Positions 19,915-28,609 of a stretch of DNA of 37,809 nucleotides are shown piece after piece (position 1 is the first letter of the stretch; each line of letters opens with the position of its first letter). A model generated the notes under the pieces. That model had not been told where the DNA came from, did no database searches, and saw only the letters and a list, made by a program, of their open reading frames with translations. Source of the stretch: Prochlorococcus sp. AG-670-N10 (GTDB taxonomy: Bacteria; Cyanobacteriota; Cyanobacteriia; PCC-6307; Cyanobiaceae); NCBI GenBank assembly GCA_003209065.1, contig QCSX01000014.1, forward strand, positions 1-37,809. Reading direction: 5' to 3'. The position numbers and the translations under genes are program-made.

Positions 19915-19957
19915 TTCTTATTTAAGAATCTTTCTAAGACTTATATTGGGTCTTAGA
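19915..19957. repeat. Palindromes upstream of the small secreted-protein gene
   Basis: TTCTTATTTAAGAA (19915-19928) is a near-palindrome of the same type as those at 19.2-19.5 kb. It is followed by an inverted repeat with perfect 8-base arms, TCTAAGAC (19933-19940) and GTCTTAGA (19950-19957), around a 9-base loop. They sit in the 106-base gap after pheT. They could be a pheT terminator, an operator for the 82-aa gene, or members of the repeat family. Confidence 0.6.
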
Positions 19958-19975
19958 TAAGAATTAGTATACTAT

Positions 19976-22438
19976 CTATCTTAATTTGGTTGAGAATTTA
20001 TTTTCAATTATTAAAACAATGTTTTCATGAAGATCTGCTATGTCAGAATCTAATAAAGTTTTTTCATAATCTCTATAAGCCAACCTAAATGTATAGCTTA
20101 TAAAATCCTTGCCAAAATTATTATCTTCATAAACATCTATTAAATAGACATCTTCTAATAACTTTTTACCAGATTTTTTTATTATTGAAATTATCTCGTT
20201 TACAAGATACTTTTTATTAAATATAAAGTTAATATCTCTTTCCATTTTTGGAACTGTTGGAAATTGTCTATAAACTGGTATCCATTTATTTTTTCTTGTG
20301 CATGCATTTAAAATATTATTAGTTTTTAAACTGAATAAATACATTTTTTTTAAAGCTTTCTTTTCAGCAATTAATTTGGGATGAATTTCTCCAAAATATC
20401 CTACTTCACATCCTTCCGTAAATAATATAGAGGCTCTTCCTGGATGAAGAAACTCTATTGATTCGGTTGGTTTATCTTCAATTTTAAAATTTAATTTTGT
20501 TAATGCTTCCCTAAGTTTACCTCTCGCTTCATAATAATTTAAATTTTCATCTTTAATATTTTCTGACCATTTGTCAAACTTATTTTTGCCATATATTGCT
20601 CCGTTTATGATTTCCTCTTGTGATAGATCAGGTTTTTTATGAAATATATTTCCTACTTCAAATATCCAACAATAATCATTTCCTGATTTGATATTTTGAT
20701 TACAAATTTTGATATGTTCTTGCCAGATATTATTTCTTAAACAAGATGTTTCTATCAATAACGGATTTGAAATCTTGATTAAATCATTATTACTCTCTGG
20801 AACAAGAGAATAAGATAACACTTCGGTAAATCCAGTATCTATAAATCCTGATTTTAAATTTCTTAATGCTATTTGAGTAGAAGAAAGCTTACCCGGTTTA
20901 ATTGGATTTGGCAAATTTAAATCAAACATGTCATAACCTATTAATCTTGCAATTTCCTCTATCAAATCAATTTCTCTTCTTAAATCTTGTGATCTGTTGG
21001 CAATAACTTCAACCTCCCATCCATATTCTTTTTCATTCAATTTACAACCTATTAGTTTTAATTTATCTGTTATTTCAACGTCTGATAAATTTTTCTTTTC
21101 AATTTGACTATTTTTCTCATGATTTTCATTTCTAATAACCAATGGACCAAGAATTTTATGAATTCTTTCTCTTCTTAAAGGTATTAATTCTTCTTTACTA
21201 ACAGATTCTATTGAAGTATTAATTACTGGATTAGAAATATTGAAGTATTCTTCTAGAATATTAATAGCTCGGATAACTGAATCTAATGTATTTTTAGAAG
21301 AAATCCCTTTTTCATATCTACTGCTAGATTCTGTTCTAATTCCAATTTCTTTTGAAGATTTTCTTATAGATACTGGATTAAAAACTGCTCCTTCAAGATA
21401 AATTGAAGAAGTATTCTCGTTAACAGCCGTTTCTAAACCACCTATTACACCAGCTATAGCAACAGGTCTATCGTCACAAGCGACAATAGTTATTTTTTCA
21501 TTTAAGTTATAATTTTCCCCATTTAAACACAAAAGTTTTTCATTACTCTTTGCTTTTCTAACAGAAAAATCTCCAGGTAAAACCTCTCTGCCAATTAAAT
21601 TCGTTAATTTATCCTTATCAAATGCGTGTAATGGTTGTCCTTGTTCTAAAAGTATATAGTTGGTTATGTCTACCAAAAGATTAATCGATTTTATTCCTGA
21701 TTTATCTAAACGATCCTTAATCCATTGTGGGGATAATTCCCTACCATTAACTAAATCAATTCGACTTATAGAATAGATACATTTTTTTGTAATTGCATCA
21801 GAGCAGAGATTAAAGTTTTTATATACATTAACCTTGTATATATTTTTTAATTCTGGAAGGGTCAATTTTGTTTCCAAAAGAGCAGATATTTCTCTTGCAA
21901 TGCCAACTACAGACATCCCATCAGGTCTATTTGCTGTAATAGCTAAATCATATACGTAATCGTTTAAATCAAGTAAAACGGCTCCTGGTGTACCTAATTT
22001 ATGTTTTGAAGCTAATTTATCATTAATAATAGCAATTCCTTCACTAGTCTCTTCAATACCTAATTCAACTAATGAACAAAGCATTCCTTCGCTCATAACT
22101 CCCCTTATTTCACTTCTTTTAATAGTTAAATTAATCGAGGTTAAATTGGCTCCAACAGTAGCAACATAAACATATATATTTTCTTTTACATTTTTAGCTC
22201 CACAAATTATTTGTAAATTATTTGTACTTCCAATATCCACATTACATATAAATAATTTATCAGAATTTTCAAGTTTATTTACTGATATAACTTTTCCAAG
22301 AACTATACCTTTAACATTTTCTGAGCAATTTATAAGAGATTCAACTTCGAATCCTCCTATTGATAACTTTTCAGATAAATCATTTGGTGTAGTATTTATT
22401 TCAACTAGGGATTTCAACCAATTTTGAGAAACCTTCAT
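19976..22438 (-). CDS. pheT: Phenylalanyl-tRNA synthetase beta subunit
   Basis: An 820-residue bacterial-type PheT, which pairs with PheS to charge tRNA-Phe. The order is: N-terminal helix with MKVSQNWLKSLVEI; EMAP-like tRNA-binding domain with VGKVIS-like and LQIICGAKNV segments; B3/B4 editing region with VDITNYILLEQGQPLHAFD; B5 domain; a catalytic-like domain with RREIDLIEEIARLIGYD; and a C-terminal ferredoxin-fold anticodon-binding domain (FPTVPKMERDINFIF). It is divergent from rpmG. pheS is not in the window, so the two subunits are encoded apart. Confidence 0.96.
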   Translation of the reverse strand: MKVSQNWLKSLVEINTTPNDLSEKLSIGGFEVESLINCSENVKGIVLGKVISVNKLENSDKLFICNVDIGSTNNLQIICGAKNVKENIYVYVATVGANLTSINLTIKRSEIRGVMSEGMLCSLVELGIEETSEGIAIINDKLASKHKLGTPGAVLLDLNDYVYDLAITANRPDGMSVVGIAREISALLETKLTLPELKNIYKVNVYKNFNLCSDAITKKCIYSISRIDLVNGRELSPQWIKDRLDKSGIKSINLLVDITNYILLEQGQPLHAFDKDKLTNLIGREVLPGDFSVRKAKSNEKLLCLNGENYNLNEKITIVACDDRPVAIAGVIGGLETAVNENTSSIYLEGAVFNPVSIRKSSKEIGIRTESSSRYEKGISSKNTLDSVIRAINILEEYFNISNPVINTSIESVSKEELIPLRRERIHKILGPLVIRNENHEKNSQIEKKNLSDVEITDKLKLIGCKLNEKEYGWEVEVIANRSQDLRREIDLIEEIARLIGYDMFDLNLPNPIKPGKLSSTQIALRNLKSGFIDTGFTEVLSYSLVPESNNDLIKISNPLLIETSCLRNNIWQEHIKICNQNIKSGNDYCWIFEVGNIFHKKPDLSQEEIINGAIYGKNKFDKWSENIKDENLNYYEARGKLREALTKLNFKIEDKPTESIEFLHPGRASILFTEGCEVGYFGEIHPKLIAEKKALKKMYLFSLKTNNILNACTRKNKWIPVYRQFPTVPKMERDINFIFNKKYLVNEIISIIKKSGKKLLEDVYLIDVYEDNNFGKDFISYTFRLAYRDYEKTLLDSDIADLHENIVLIIENKFSTKLR

Positions 22439-22537
22439 TTATAATTTTTGTCTAATGATACTAAAAGAAAAGTAATTATTCAAAATAGTTTCTTAAAGTT
22501 GTACAATAGAAAATTATACATCAACGTATTAATTAAA

Positions 22538-22732
22538 ATGGCGAAAAAAGGTACGAGAGTTGTAGTAACCTTAGAATGTACTGAAGCTAGAACAAGTTCA
22601 GAACCTAGAAGATCTAATGGTATTTCAAGATATACAACTGAAAAAAACAAAAGGAATACTACTGAAAGATTAGAACTTAAAAAGTTTAATCCTCATTTAA
22701 ATAAAATGACTATTCATAAAGAAATTAAATAA
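22538..22732 (+). CDS. rpmG: Ribosomal protein L33
   Basis: A 64-residue L33 of the large ribosomal subunit. I choose the ATG at 22538, which gives the canonical [17 protein letters not shown] start; an open frame extends 30 codons upstream but has no family match. It has one cysteine, so it is the form without the four zinc-binding cysteines. It is followed by rpsR after 12 bases, the usual L33-S18 pair. Confidence 0.95.
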   Translation: MAKKGTRVVVTLECTEARTSSEPRRSNGISRYTTEKNKRNTTERLELKKFNPHLNKMTIHKEIK

Positions 22733-22744
22733 AAATTAAAAACA

Positions 22745-22966
22745 ATGCCAAATTCAATTTTTAAAAAACAATTATCTCCAATTAAACCAGGTGATCCAAT
22801 AGATTATAAAGACGTTGAGCTGCTTAAAAAATTCATAACTGAAAGAGGGAAAATATTACCAAGAAGAATGACTGGATTAACATCTAAGCAACAAAGAGAT
22901 CTCACATTGGCTGTTAAAAGAGCTAGAATTATTGCCTTTTTGCCATTCGTTAATCCAGAAGGATAA
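22745..22966 (+). CDS. rpsR: Ribosomal protein S18
   Basis: A 73-residue S18 of the small ribosomal subunit platform. [27 protein letters not shown] and [21 protein letters not shown] are diagnostic. It is cotranscribed with rpmG and probably with the RNB nuclease gene 38 bases downstream. Confidence 0.97.
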   Translation: MPNSIFKKQLSPIKPGDPIDYKDVELLKKFITERGKILPRRMTGLTSKQQRDLTLAVKRARIIAFLPFVNPEG

Positions 22967-23004
22967 TTCTAAAACCAGTAGTTTCAAAATAATATTTTAA
23001 TTAT

Positions 23005-24189
23005 TTGAGAGATTTAACAAATTTAAAAACTTTCATCATTGATTCAAATAAACCTAAAGAGGTAGATGATGCAATTTCATTAGAATTCATTGAAGGAAAC
23101 ATAAAAAAACTATGGATTCATATTAGTAATCCATGCAAATTATTTTTAATAGATTCAAAAATAGATATTGATGCAAGAAATAGAAGTAGCAGCTTGTATT
23201 TAGTTGATCAATATGTACCAATGTTGCCATATGAAATAATTGATAAGGCAAATTTAAATCAAAATAAAATCTCAAACACTATAAGTGCCTCAATTATTTT
23301 TAATGAAAATGGTTCAATAAATAAATATGAAATAATAGAGGCAAAAATTAAACCAAAATATCAATTAACTTATGAAGATGCAGAAGAAATTATAGATTTA
23401 GAACCTAAAGAAGAACTTGAAATAATTGAAATAAAAAACTTATTACTTAAAAGTATTAATTATCGTAAAACACAAGGAGCAATTGTTTTTGATATGCCAA
23501 ATTATAAAATTAACATTATTAATGGTGAAGTCGAAATCAATCACATACAAAAAAGTATTTCGCAGTTTATCGTATCTGAATCAATGATATTAATGGGTTA
23601 TGTTACTAGTTTATATTTATTCGAAAATAATATAGCTACTCCCTACAGAACTCAAAAAATAAATTGTAATGCAACCGAGATATTAGAAAAATATAAAGAT
23701 AGTGATATAAAGTTTTCAATATTAAAACAATATATGGGTAAAAGTTATATTACTACTAAGCCTAACAAACATGAATCTTTGGGTCTTACAAAGTACACTC
23801 AATGTACTTCTCCGCTAAGAAGATATTTAGATTTAATTGTTCAAAGACAAGTCTATAATAAACTTACTAAAGTTGAACAACTAAATATAAATAAGATTAA
23901 TGAAATAATAGATTTATCAAAAGTTAAGCAATTAGAAAATAATACTATTTATAAAAATGATAAGTTATATTTTTTAAATATATTCTTTGATAATGAAAAT
24001 AAAACAAATTATAAAATAATATTTATTAAATGGATTAATAATAAGAAAAGTATAGCTTTAGTCTATTTTCCAAAATATTGCTTAGAACTCTTAATTGTAT
24101 TATTCATTTCTATAGACACATATACTAACAAAATATACAAAGTCAAATATAATAAAAATGATAACTTTCTTCTTGAATTTATTCACTAA
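23005..24189 (+). CDS. RNB-domain exoribonuclease (RNase II/R family), minimal form
   Basis: A 394-residue protein starting directly at the RNB catalytic domain. The magnesium-binding acidic cluster reads D13...E19-V-D21-D22 in IDSNKPKEVDDAIS, with Glu in place of one Asp as in many plant and cyanobacterial relatives. TSPLRRYLD (T268-R273 onward) supplies the conserved arginines. It lacks the N-terminal cold-shock RNA-binding domains of RNase II/R, and only a short, poorly conserved tail (about 310-394) replaces the S1 region. The start is probably TTG at 23005. Its place after L33-S18 and before metG suggests a translation-linked transcript. Activity is likely by residues, but substrate range is unknown. 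Confidence 0.85.
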   Translation: MRDLTNLKTFIIDSNKPKEVDDAISLEFIEGNIKKLWIHISNPCKLFLIDSKIDIDARNRSSSLYLVDQYVPMLPYEIIDKANLNQNKISNTISASIIFNENGSINKYEIIEAKIKPKYQLTYEDAEEIIDLEPKEELEIIEIKNLLLKSINYRKTQGAIVFDMPNYKINIINGEVEINHIQKSISQFIVSESMILMGYVTSLYLFENNIATPYRTQKINCNATEILEKYKDSDIKFSILKQYMGKSYITTKPNKHESLGLTKYTQCTSPLRRYLDLIVQRQVYNKLTKVEQLNINKINEIIDLSKVKQLENNTIYKNDKLYFLNIFFDNENKTNYKIIFIKWINNKKSIALVYFPKYCLELLIVLFISIDTYTNKIYKVKYNKNDNFLLEFIH

Positions 24190-24253
24190 ATAAAAATTAA
24201 CACCACTATTCTATTGTCGAAATTATATTTGTTAATATAAAAAAAAGGATATT

Positions 24254-25789
24254 ATGAGTTTCGTAATTACTACCCCATTATATTATGTGAATGATAAACC
24301 ACATCTTGGAAGTATTTATACAACATTAATTTGTGACTCGATAGCAAGATATAAGAGACTCTCTGGCGAAGATGTAATTTTTATTACAGGCGTGGATGAA
24401 CATGGTTTAAAAATTCAAAGAACTGCCAATAATAAGGGAGTGGATCCGCAATCTCATTGCGATGAAATTTCAAATATTTTTATCCAAAATTGGAAAGATT
24501 GGGACATTACACATAACAAATTTGTAAGAACAAGTTCTCAACAACATGAATATATAGTTAGAGAATTTTATAACAGAGTAAAAAAATCTGATGATATTTA
24601 CATGGGAGTTCAGAAAGGTTGGTATTGCGTTGGTTGTGAGGAATTCAAAGATAATCCAGAAAATTCATCAACACATAAATGTCCAATTCATAAAAAAGAT
24701 TTAGAGTGGAAAAATGAAGAAAATCTTTTTTTTAGATTATCCAAATATCAATCACAAATAGAGGATCTAATTAATAATCCTTCATTTATTCAACCAAAAG
24801 AAAGAAGAAATGAAATTATCAATTTTGTAACTAAAGGGTTAAAGGACTTCTCGATATCGAGAACAAATTTATCTTGGGGAATAGCAGTCCCTGATACTAA
24901 TGATCATACTTTTTATGTATGGTTTGATGCTTTACTTGGCTACGTTAGTGCGATAAGTCAAAACAGAGATAACCCATCATTGGAAGAATCAATTAATAAT
25001 GGCTGGCCTGCTGATATACATTTAATAGGTAAAGATATTCTTAGGTTCCATGCAGTCTATTGGCCTGCAATGCTTCTTTCTGCTGGTATGAAAGTCCCTA
25101 AGAAAGTCTTTGGTCATGGTTTTCTAACTAGGGAAGGGCATAAAATGGGTAAAAGCTTAGGTAATGTATTGGATCCAAATCTACTATTAACTAAATACGG
25201 TAAAGAAGCTGTTAAATGGTATCTACTAAAGGATATTTCATTGGGTAGCGATGGTGACTTTCAAGATAAAAGATTTGTAGACATTATTAATAATGATTTA
25301 GCTAACACTATTGGAAATTTATTAAATAGAACATCTTCTATGTCTAGAAAATGGTTTGATAATCAAGTTCCAAAGAAAGAGGAACATAATATTGACAATA
25401 CGTTAGAATTATTATCGAAAGAAACGGTCGAGAATTATTTAGAACATTTTAATTCCTTCGAAATAGATAAAGCAGCTAATGAAATACTCAATCTTGCAAT
25501 TAAAACAAATTTATATCTTAATGAGAAACAACCCTGGACTTTAATTAAAGAAAAGAATAATAATTCAATAGTTAGTAATATTATTTATAATGTATTAGAA
25601 AGTACAAGGATAATAGGCTTATTATTATTACCATTACTACCTGATTTATCATTAAAAATTGATAATCAATTAGGAGCTATGCATGATGATGAGAAATCAT
25701 GGAATGACCTATTAAAATGGGGATTATTAAAACATAATTCTAACTTACCAGTCCCAAAACCAATTATAGATAAACTTGATTATGAATAG
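24254..25789 (+). CDS. metG: Methionyl-tRNA synthetase
   Basis: A 511-residue class I synthetase charging tRNA-Met. The HIGH-like motif is PHLGSIYTT, the KMSKS motif appears as KMGKSLGN, and a zinc-type cysteine knuckle is seen at WYCVGCEEF...HKCPIH. The C-terminal helical anticodon-binding domain ends without the EMAP-like dimerisation domain of E. coli MetG. KMGKS variants occur in some bacterial and organellar enzymes. AAGGAT about 10 bases before the ATG is a reasonable ribosome-binding site. It overlaps the lipoprotein gene by 8 bases. Confidence 0.96.
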   Translation: MSFVITTPLYYVNDKPHLGSIYTTLICDSIARYKRLSGEDVIFITGVDEHGLKIQRTANNKGVDPQSHCDEISNIFIQNWKDWDITHNKFVRTSSQQHEYIVREFYNRVKKSDDIYMGVQKGWYCVGCEEFKDNPENSSTHKCPIHKKDLEWKNEENLFFRLSKYQSQIEDLINNPSFIQPKERRNEIINFVTKGLKDFSISRTNLSWGIAVPDTNDHTFYVWFDALLGYVSAISQNRDNPSLEESINNGWPADIHLIGKDILRFHAVYWPAMLLSAGMKVPKKVFGHGFLTREGHKMGKSLGNVLDPNLLLTKYGKEAVKWYLLKDISLGSDGDFQDKRFVDIINNDLANTIGNLLNRTSSMSRKWFDNQVPKKEEHNIDNTLELLSKETVENYLEHFNSFEIDKAANEILNLAIKTNLYLNEKQPWTLIKEKNNNSIVSNIIYNVLESTRIIGLLLLPLLPDLSLKIDNQLGAMHDDEKSWNDLLKWGLLKHNSNLPVPKPIIDKLDYE

Positions 25790-26408
25790 ATTATGTAAAT
25801 ATTTATTCTTGATAGCAATATTAATAGCAGGATGTAAGACGATTGAAATAGATGATAAAACAATAAGTCAAAGTATTAATAGCCTAAATATGAATATCTT
25901 CTCTAATGAAGGTAATAAATTGCTATCGATTAAGAGCCCTTATTCAAGTTATGATAAAGATAAAAATACATTTAACCTAAAAGAAACTAAAATATATTTA
26001 TACAAGAATAATCAAAGTGAATATATAATTATTTCAGACAATTCAAAATTATCTAATAATAATAAACTACTAGAATTAAATGGTAATGTAATAGTTAAAT
26101 CACTTATTAAGCAGGAAGATAAATTATATTCAAACAGTTTCACATGGAATACTGAAAATTCTGAATTTTTATTAGTTGGAAATGTAAAATTTGAAAATAA
26201 CTTTATTACTTTAAGTTCAAATAAGGCAATTCTAAATAAAACTAATAATATTATTAAATTTTTTAATCCGGTACAATATATAGTTAATGACAAAAATAAT
26301 GCAACTGGATATGAAGTTAACTCAGAAAATGCCTACTATAATATTGAAACAAAATCTGTAAGTTTCAGATCAGGAGAAGAGAAAGTTCGATCTATAATCT
26401 ATTTTTAA
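25782..26408 (+). CDS. LptC-like lipoprotein (LPS export component family)
   Basis: A 208-residue protein started at the ATG at 25782 (a TTG two codons earlier is possible). Residues 1-18 form a lipoprotein signal with lipobox I-A-G-C18, so it should be anchored in a membrane and exposed to the periplasm. The rest is repetitive beta-strand sequence (LKETKIYLYKNNQ, LELNGNVIVKS, LVGNVKFENN) like the LptC/OstA beta-jellyroll that passes lipopolysaccharide to the outer membrane. The match is structural pattern rather than strong motif. It overlaps metG by 8 bases and is followed by a strong hairpin. Confidence 0.7.
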   Translation: MNRLCKYLFLIAILIAGCKTIEIDDKTISQSINSLNMNIFSNEGNKLLSIKSPYSSYDKDKNTFNLKETKIYLYKNNQSEYIIISDNSKLSNNNKLLELNGNVIVKSLIKQEDKLYSNSFTWNTENSEFLLVGNVKFENNFITLSSNKAILNKTNNIIKFFNPVQYIVNDKNNATGYEVNSENAYYNIETKSVSFRSGEEKVRSIIYF

Positions 26409-26433
26409 AAACTATTTTTCAAAAATAGATTAT
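26394..26433. terminator. Bidirectional terminator hairpin between lipoprotein and CCB-type genes
   Basis: Perfect 13-base arms, ATAATCTATTTTT (26394-26406) and AAAAATAGATTAT (26421-26433), surround a 14-base loop. It overlaps the 3' ends of the two convergent genes. T-runs exist on both strands, so it can serve both directions. Confidence 0.65.
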
Positions 26434-27031
26434 TTAATTTTTTGGCCCAATTATTAATCCACTTTTCATCTGACTTTGTAAAACATTTATAACTCCATCC
26501 ACCTATTAGAATAAATGATTTATTATTAACTGGAATTATTATGATAGAGGGAACATTTGGGCAAAAGCTGTAAAATTCATCTCTTCCAGGGTAAAATTTT
26601 GTATTACTTAGAGAAATTAATTTCATATCTTTTATAGATCTCAAACAAGTTTCACCTGGTTTAAATAAATCATTAGAGGTAATACCTCTTTTTAATATAT
26701 TTTTACCATTATTGTGAATTAATATTGTTGCCGCAGCAGTTGATGTTAATATTGCCTCTGAACCCCATGCCAGTTCATCTAAAATTTCCAAAGGTATTTC
26801 TGGATCTAATACAAAGTTATTATTTCCTTTTAATTGAACTCTCTCACCCAGATTTGAATTGAATTGTTTAAATAAAAATCCTATTAAAACAATTATTACC
26901 GATGATACAGCCGATAAAACTTGTGCCCTTTCAAGTGCTGGAGATATTGTATCTATTGAAAAATAATTTCCTAATTGAAAGCAAAAAAGTATAGAGCCAA
27001 TAATAATTAAAGTTTTACCATCGAAATTCAT
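26405..27031 (-). CDS. Cofactor assembly of complex C subunit B (CCB2/CCB4) family protein
   Basis: A 208-residue membrane protein. Two N-terminal hydrophobic segments (about 8-24 and 38-54) form a hairpin, followed by a soluble domain (WGSEAILTSTAAATILIHNN, FYPGRDEFYSFCPNVPSIIIIPV, LIGGWSYKCFT). The pattern matches cyanobacterial homologues of plant CCB2/CCB4, which help attach heme c-i covalently to cytochrome b6 of the cytochrome b6f complex. The membrane hairpin followed by a GAF-like soluble region fits. Family assignment is from memory of such proteins. Confidence 0.7.
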   Translation of the reverse strand: MNFDGKTLIIIGSILFCFQLGNYFSIDTISPALERAQVLSAVSSVIIVLIGFLFKQFNSNLGERVQLKGNNNFVLDPEIPLEILDELAWGSEAILTSTAAATILIHNNGKNILKRGITSNDLFKPGETCLRSIKDMKLISLSNTKFYPGRDEFYSFCPNVPSIIIIPVNNKSFILIGGWSYKCFTKSDEKWINNWAKKLNNLFLKNSF

Positions 27032-27099
27032 ACATAGATCAGAGATTAAGCTTAATAATTACTATCAATAATTATATTGGAATTTTATATGAAAGAAAC

Positions 27100-27127
27100 T
27101 TAGACTTATACTTTATTATTATATAAT
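27100..27127 (+). promoter_or_regulatory. Candidate promoter for the 103-aa membrane protein gene
   Basis: TTAGAC (27100-27105) and a consensus TATAAT (27122-27127) are 16 bases apart. The ATG lies only 15 bases past the -10 box, so the leader would be very short. The gap also drives the divergent CCB-type gene. Confidence 0.4.
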
Positions 27128-27142
27128 TGAACTAAAACCAAA

Positions 27143-27454
27143 ATGACCAAGTATTTTTATAAATCCTTTTTTTCAATTGCAATAATAGGTTTTCTTTTCA
27201 TTGCTCTCCCAATAAAAAGTTATGCATTAGGTTGGAATAATATTGGTGACCTTTTTATGGTTGGTCAACAAAAAACAATTATTAATTACGAAAAAAGTCA
27301 ACCTTCTTCAATTGATAATCCAGTAGTTGATCCTAATTTTAATACTATGAGAGCTGAAGATAGTGAGAGTTCAACAGCTACTTATATTGTTATTGGCTTG
27401 TTAGTTGCGGCTACAATAATACCTCTAGCAACATGGTGGTATTTCTCTAAATAA
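27143..27454 (+). CDS. Small protein with signal peptide and C-terminal membrane anchor
   Basis: A 103-residue protein. Residues 1-28 look like a cleavable signal peptide (FFSIAIIGFLFIALPIKSYA), a polar middle of about 45 residues follows (NIGDLFMVGQQKTIINYE), and a single helix at about 80-100 (YIVIGLLVAATIIPLATWWYF) anchors it near the C-terminus. I do not recognise a family or function. The layout suggests a thylakoid-lumen or periplasmic domain anchored by its tail. It precedes cobU by 9 bases but probably has its own promoter. Confidence 0.75.
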   Translation: MTKYFYKSFFSIAIIGFLFIALPIKSYALGWNNIGDLFMVGQQKTIINYEKSQPSSIDNPVVDPNFNTMRAEDSESSTATYIVIGLLVAATIIPLATWWYFSK

Positions 27455-27463
27455 CATTTATTT

Positions 27464-28012
27464 ATGGAAATCAATCTCAATAGTTCCTCTGAAATTATAT
27501 TTATAACTGGTGGTACAAAAAGTGGGAAAAGTGAATTTGCAGAATATTTAGGTAGAAACATTAAAAAGTTAACTTATATAGCGTTGTCAGAACCAAGACC
27601 TGGTGATGTAAATTGGCAAAAAAAGATTCTTCTTCATCGTAAAAGAAGGCCTAATCATTGGGAATTAATCGAGACCAATAATCTAATTAGTGCTTTAAAA
27701 AGTGAGAAAGGTCCTATATTAATTGATTCGATAGGAGGTTTTATAATGGAGAGCATTAATAAAAATGATGATGAATGGCATAACAAAATTTATTTACTTT
27801 TAGATCTTTTGAAAATGAGGGTAAAAACAACCTTAATTGTTGGAGAGCAAGTAGGATGGAGTTTAGTTTCAGAATATGAAATTGGCAATAAATATATTGA
27901 CAGACTTGGAGATCTTCAAAAAAGAATAACAAGAATTTCAGGAGAGAGTTGGTTAACAATTAATGGAAGAGCAATAAAATTAGATAATATAAGTTTTGAA
28001 ATACCTTCTTAG
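27464..28012 (+). CDS. cobU: Adenosylcobinamide kinase / cobinamide-phosphate guanylyltransferase
   Basis: A 182-residue CobU/CobP-type bifunctional enzyme that phosphorylates adenosylcobinamide and then attaches GMP in nucleotide-loop assembly of cobalamin. The P-loop is GGTKSGKS (16-23). The HRKRRPNHWELIE block (58-70) corresponds to the family region holding the guanylylated histidine, and IDSIGGFI and VGEQVGWSLV also fit. Cyanobacteria generally make pseudocobalamin by this late route. It is the second B12-synthesis gene in the window with cobN. Confidence 0.93.
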   Translation: MEINLNSSSEIIFITGGTKSGKSEFAEYLGRNIKKLTYIALSEPRPGDVNWQKKILLHRKRRPNHWELIETNNLISALKSEKGPILIDSIGGFIMESINKNDDEWHNKIYLLLDLLKMRVKTTLIVGEQVGWSLVSEYEIGNKYIDRLGDLQKRITRISGESWLTINGRAIKLDNISFEIPS

Positions 28013-28015
28013 AAT

Positions 28016-28498
28016 TTGGAAATTTCACTTTTTGAACCAAGAATTCCTCAAAATACTGGGAGTATAGCAAGAACCTGTGCGGCTTTTGACATAACATTAA
28101 ATTTAATTGAGCCTTTAGGTTATAAATTAGAGGACAAATATTTAAAAAGAGCTGGTCTAGATTATTGGCCTCTAGTTAAATTAAATAATTATCCTAATTA
28201 TAGAATTTTTAAAGAATCTAAAAAAGAAAAAAGAATCATAGCTTTTAGTAAAAAAAATGGGATATATTTGAAAAACTTTAGATTCTTAGAAGAAGATATT
28301 TTATTATTTGGAAGAGAAGATTCAGGATTACCTGAAAATATCATTAATGGTTGTGATTCATTAATATCTATTTTTATGCCTAATTTAGAATTATCAAATA
28401 ATGATAAAAAAGGGGTTAGGAGTTTAAATTTATCCGTTGCTTGTGGAATAGCAATTTATGAGGCTTATAAACAAATTAATTATCAAAATGCTAATTAA
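28016..28498 (+). CDS. trmL: tRNA (cytidine/uridine-2'-O)-methyltransferase, TrmL type (SPOUT)
   Basis: A 160-residue SpoU-class methyltransferase of TrmL size, which methylates the wobble ribose of certain leucine tRNAs. Motifs: FEPRIPQNTGSIARTCAAFD at the N-terminus, LLFGREDSGLPENI (motif 2) and a knot-forming C-terminal RSLNLSVACGIAIYEA (motif 3). The start is apparently TTG at 28016, three bases after cobU stops; no ATG is available nearby. A tRNA gene follows 28 bases downstream. Confidence 0.9.
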   Translation: MEISLFEPRIPQNTGSIARTCAAFDITLNLIEPLGYKLEDKYLKRAGLDYWPLVKLNNYPNYRIFKESKKEKRIIAFSKKNGIYLKNFRFLEEDILLFGREDSGLPENIINGCDSLISIFMPNLELSNNDKKGVRSLNLSVACGIAIYEAYKQINYQNAN

Positions 28499-28526
28499 GA
28501 CTAGTCATGATTTAAAATAAAAATAA

Positions 28527-28600
28527 GTCTCGGTAGCTCAGCTGGTTAGAGCGGTGGATTCATAGCCCACAGGTCGCGTGTTCAAGTCACGCTCGAGACA
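28527..28600 (+). tRNA. tRNA with CAT anticodon (probably elongator tRNA-Met)
   Basis: A 74-base cloverleaf. The acceptor stem is GTCTCGG with TCGAGAC and discriminator A; the D stem is GCTC/GAGC; the anticodon loop TTCATAG has CAT at 28561-28563; the T stem is GCGTG/CACGC with loop TTCAAGT. The anticodon stem is GTGGA/CCCAC with one A-C mismatch next to the loop. CCA is not encoded. A CAT anticodon can mark elongator Met, initiator Met or lysidine-type Ile2; the intact A-T-containing acceptor pairing rules against an initiator, and Ile2 is not excluded. It marks the left edge of an accessory-looking region. Confidence 0.93.
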
Positions 28601-28609
28601 TTTTCACAG

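Noticed and set aside
24254-25789. KMGKS instead of KMSKS in MetG as a defect
   Set aside because: This variant is known in active methionyl-tRNA synthetases and the rest of the enzyme is intact.
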